64,000 bases of DNA from positions 1,674,001-1,738,000 of the forward strand of contig NC_021741.1 of NCBI RefSeq assembly GCF_000422085.1, in the 5' to 3' direction. The position numbers and the translations under genes were made by a program. Shown here piece by piece: positions 62,516 through 64,000 of this stretch (the first letter of the stretch is position 1; the number at the start of each line of letters is the position of its first letter). Below the pieces are notes generated by a model. That model was not told the DNA's origin. It did no database searches and was given only the letters and a program-made list of their open reading frames with translations. This stretch comes from Serratia liquefaciens ATCC 27592. Its GTDB lineage: Bacteria > Pseudomonadota > Gammaproteobacteria > Enterobacterales > Enterobacteriaceae.

Positions 62516-63261
62516 GTTTCATCGCTATTATTCCAGCTCGTTATGCTTCAACCCGTTTGCCTGGGAAACCACTGGCCGATATTCACGGTAAGCCGATGGT
62601 GGTGCACGTCATGGAACGTGCGCGCGAGTCCGGTGCCAGCCGCGTCATTGTGGCGACCGACCACCCAGCCGTCGCCGAAGCGGTGAAAGCGGCCGGTGGT
62701 GAAGTTTGCATGACCCGGGCCGATCACAATTCGGGCACCGAACGTTTGGCTGAAGTGATCGAGCATTATGGCTTTAATGATGACGAAATCATCGTTAACG
62801 TTCAGGGTGACGAACCTCTTATCCCTCCGGTCATAGTACGGCAGGTGGCTGAAAACCTGGCGGGCAGCCAGGCTGGTATGGCTACCTTGGCAGTGCCGAT
62901 CGACAGTGCGGAAGAAGCCTTCAACCCCAATGCAGTTAAGGTGGTTATGGATGCGCAGGGCTATGCGCTCTACTTTTCGCGCGCCACCATTCCGTGGGAT
63001 CGTGAACGTTTCGCCCAATCCAAAGAGAGCATCGGCGACAGCCTGTTGCGGCATATCGGCATTTACGCCTATCGCGCCGGCTTTGTACGCCGTTATGTCA
63101 CCTGGGCGCCAAGCCAACTGGAACAAATTGAGTTGCTGGAGCAGTTGCGGGTGCTGTGGTACGGCGAAAAAATCCACGTGGCGGTTGCCAAGGCAATGCC
63201 GAGCGTGGGTGTTGATACGCCGGAAGACTTGCAGCGTGTCCGTGACAGCATGAAAAGCTGA
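62512..63261 (+). CDS. kdsB: 3-deoxy-manno-octulosonate cytidylyltransferase
   Basis: Activates KDO as CMP-KDO for LPS inner-core synthesis. The 249 residues start with the nucleotide-binding [15 protein letters not shown] and contain [10 protein letters not shown] and the C-terminal [11 protein letters not shown] motif. It is coupled to ycaR by a 4-nt overlap. If the CRP site upstream is active, CMP-KDO supply would be linked to carbon status. Confidence 0.97.
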   Translation: MSFIAIIPARYASTRLPGKPLADIHGKPMVVHVMERARESGASRVIVATDHPAVAEAVKAAGGEVCMTRADHNSGTERLAEVIEHYGFNDDEIIVNVQGDEPLIPPVIVRQVAENLAGSQAGMATLAVPIDSAEEAFNPNAVKVVMDAQGYALYFSRATIPWDRERFAQSKESIGDSLLRHIGIYAYRAGFVRRYVTWAPSQLEQIELLEQLRVLWYGEKIHVAVAKAMPSVGVDTPEDLQRVRDSMKS

Positions 63262-63410
63262 TCATTGAACGCCGGTGCGCCACACGGCACGCCGGCGGTA
63301 TTATCATTTCCCTTCTTATATCCCCATTTTGTTGATCTGCGTTGAAGAATTTATCTGCTTAGCGTTCGATGATAGCTGCGTCTCTTCCTATCTCTTGAGG
63401 CTATTTCCTT

Positions 63411-64000
63411 ATGGAGCAGTTACGCGCTGAACTGAGTATTGTGCTGGGTGAGTCTATCAGCCGACTGGAACGCGTCAGCGAGCAGCCTTATGCACACATG
63501 TATTCACTGTACGACCAACAGGGGCACGCTATTCCGCTGATGGCGAAAAGCTTTGTCTGCCAAGGGATTGCCCAGCAGGAGGCCTATAAGCTGTCGATGC
63601 TGGCGCGCGAAGGCGATATTCGTTTGCCGACGGTGTATGGCGTGGTCTATACCCAGCAATCACCCTATAAAGAGATCTTGCTGATAGAACGTTTGCGGGG
63701 CGTATCCGCAGAAGCGCCGACGCGCACACCGGATCGCTGGAATTCGTTGATGGAACAGGTGGTCGACGGCGTATTAGCCTGGCACCGTATCGACAGCCAC
63801 GGCTGCGTCGGCACGGTCGACAGCACTCAGGAAAACGACTGGTTCTGTTGGTATCAACAGCGGGTGGAAGTGCTGTGGTCAACGGTCAGCAACCTTAATT
63901 CGCCGCAGCTGACGATGGCAGACCGTCGCTTGCTGTATCGCACACGTGAAGCATTGACCCATTTTTTTGTCGGATTTGACGATCCCTGCGTGCTGGTGCA
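63411..64000 (+). CDS. ycbJ: YcbJ-like phosphotransferase (partial, cut by window end)
   Basis: The first 196 residues of a YcbJ homologue run off the window. The sequence fits the aminoglycoside-phosphotransferase/fructosamine-kinase-like fold (MAKSFVCQGIAQQEAYKLSML, LLIERLRG, VLAWHRIDSHGCVGTVDSTQ, given in part). The substrate is unknown. GAGG lies about 11 nt before the ATG. Its position after kdsB matches E. coli. Confidence 0.9.
   Translation, partial: MEQLRAELSIVLGESISRLERVSEQPYAHMYSLYDQQGHAIPLMAKSFVCQGIAQQEAYKLSMLAREGDIRLPTVYGVVYTQQSPYKEILLIERLRGVSAEAPTRTPDRWNSLMEQVVDGVLAWHRIDSHGCVGTVDSTQENDWFCWYQQRVEVLWSTVSNLNSPQLTMADRRLLYRTREALTHFFVGFDDPCVLV

Overview
The window is an ordinary stretch of enterobacterial chromosome, most likely from Serratia (S. 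proteamaculans / S. plymuthica / S. liquefaciens type). The proteins are very close to their Escherichia coli counterparts. Gene order follows the E. coli K-12 segment ltaE-poxB ... macAB-cspD-clpSA-infA-aat-cydCD-trxB-lrp-ftsK-lolA-rarA-serS-dmsABC-ycaD-pflAB-focA-ycaO-serC-aroA-cmk-rpsA-ihfB-ycaI-msbA-lpxK-ycaQ-ycaR-kdsB-ycbJ, with Serratia-like differences. No phage, insertion sequence, CRISPR array, rRNA or tRNA gene was recognised.

Layout. 0.2-7.4 kb: a DUF1294 membrane protein, then a minus-strand block ltaE, poxB, hcr, hcp, lysO (threonine aldolase, pyruvate oxidase, hydroxylamine reductase/NO detoxification, lysine exporter). 7.6-13.5 kb: ybjD, ybjX and the macAB efflux pair. 13.6-18 kb: cspD, clpS, clpA, infA and aat, so the adaptor, unfoldase and leucyl/phenylalanyl transferase of the N-degron pathway lie together. 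18-24.4 kb: cydC-cydD, an inserted glutathione S-transferase/LysR pair, and trxB. 25-32.8 kb: lrp, ftsK, lolA, rarA, serS. 33-45.7 kb: an anaerobic block with dmsABCD (dimethyl sulfoxide reductase and its chaperone), ycaD, pflA, pflB, focA and ycaO. 45.8-52.8 kb: ansB, serC-aroA, cmk, rpsA, ihfB. 53-58 kb: ycaI-msbA-lpxK (ComEC-like protein, lipid A flippase, lipid A 4'-kinase). 58-62 kb: a ydcJ/HglS-type dioxygenase, two cold-shock genes and ycaQ. 62.3-64 kb: ycaR-kdsB (KDO activation) and the start of ycbJ, cut by the window edge.

The genes support respiration and redox balance (poxB, cydDC, trxB, dms, hcp/hcr), anaerobic pyruvate metabolism (pfl/foc), envelope biogenesis (lolA, msbA, lpxK, kdsB) and core information processing. 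Regulation visible in the DNA: a strong NsrR-type operator at hcp, an FNR-like box upstream of focA-pflB, a textbook CRP site with a correctly spaced promoter ahead of ycaR-kdsB, and a cold-box-like motif in the leader of a csp gene.

The observations most worth following up are a one-base frameshift in a C6 run near the 3' end of dmsB, a nested three-helix structure in the clpA-infA gap, the CRP promoter ahead of ycaR-kdsB, a palindromic interspersed repeat inside the dms operon, a cold-shock pair with one degenerate member, and ycaI, whose best-placed start codon is ATC. No clearly new multi-gene system was found.
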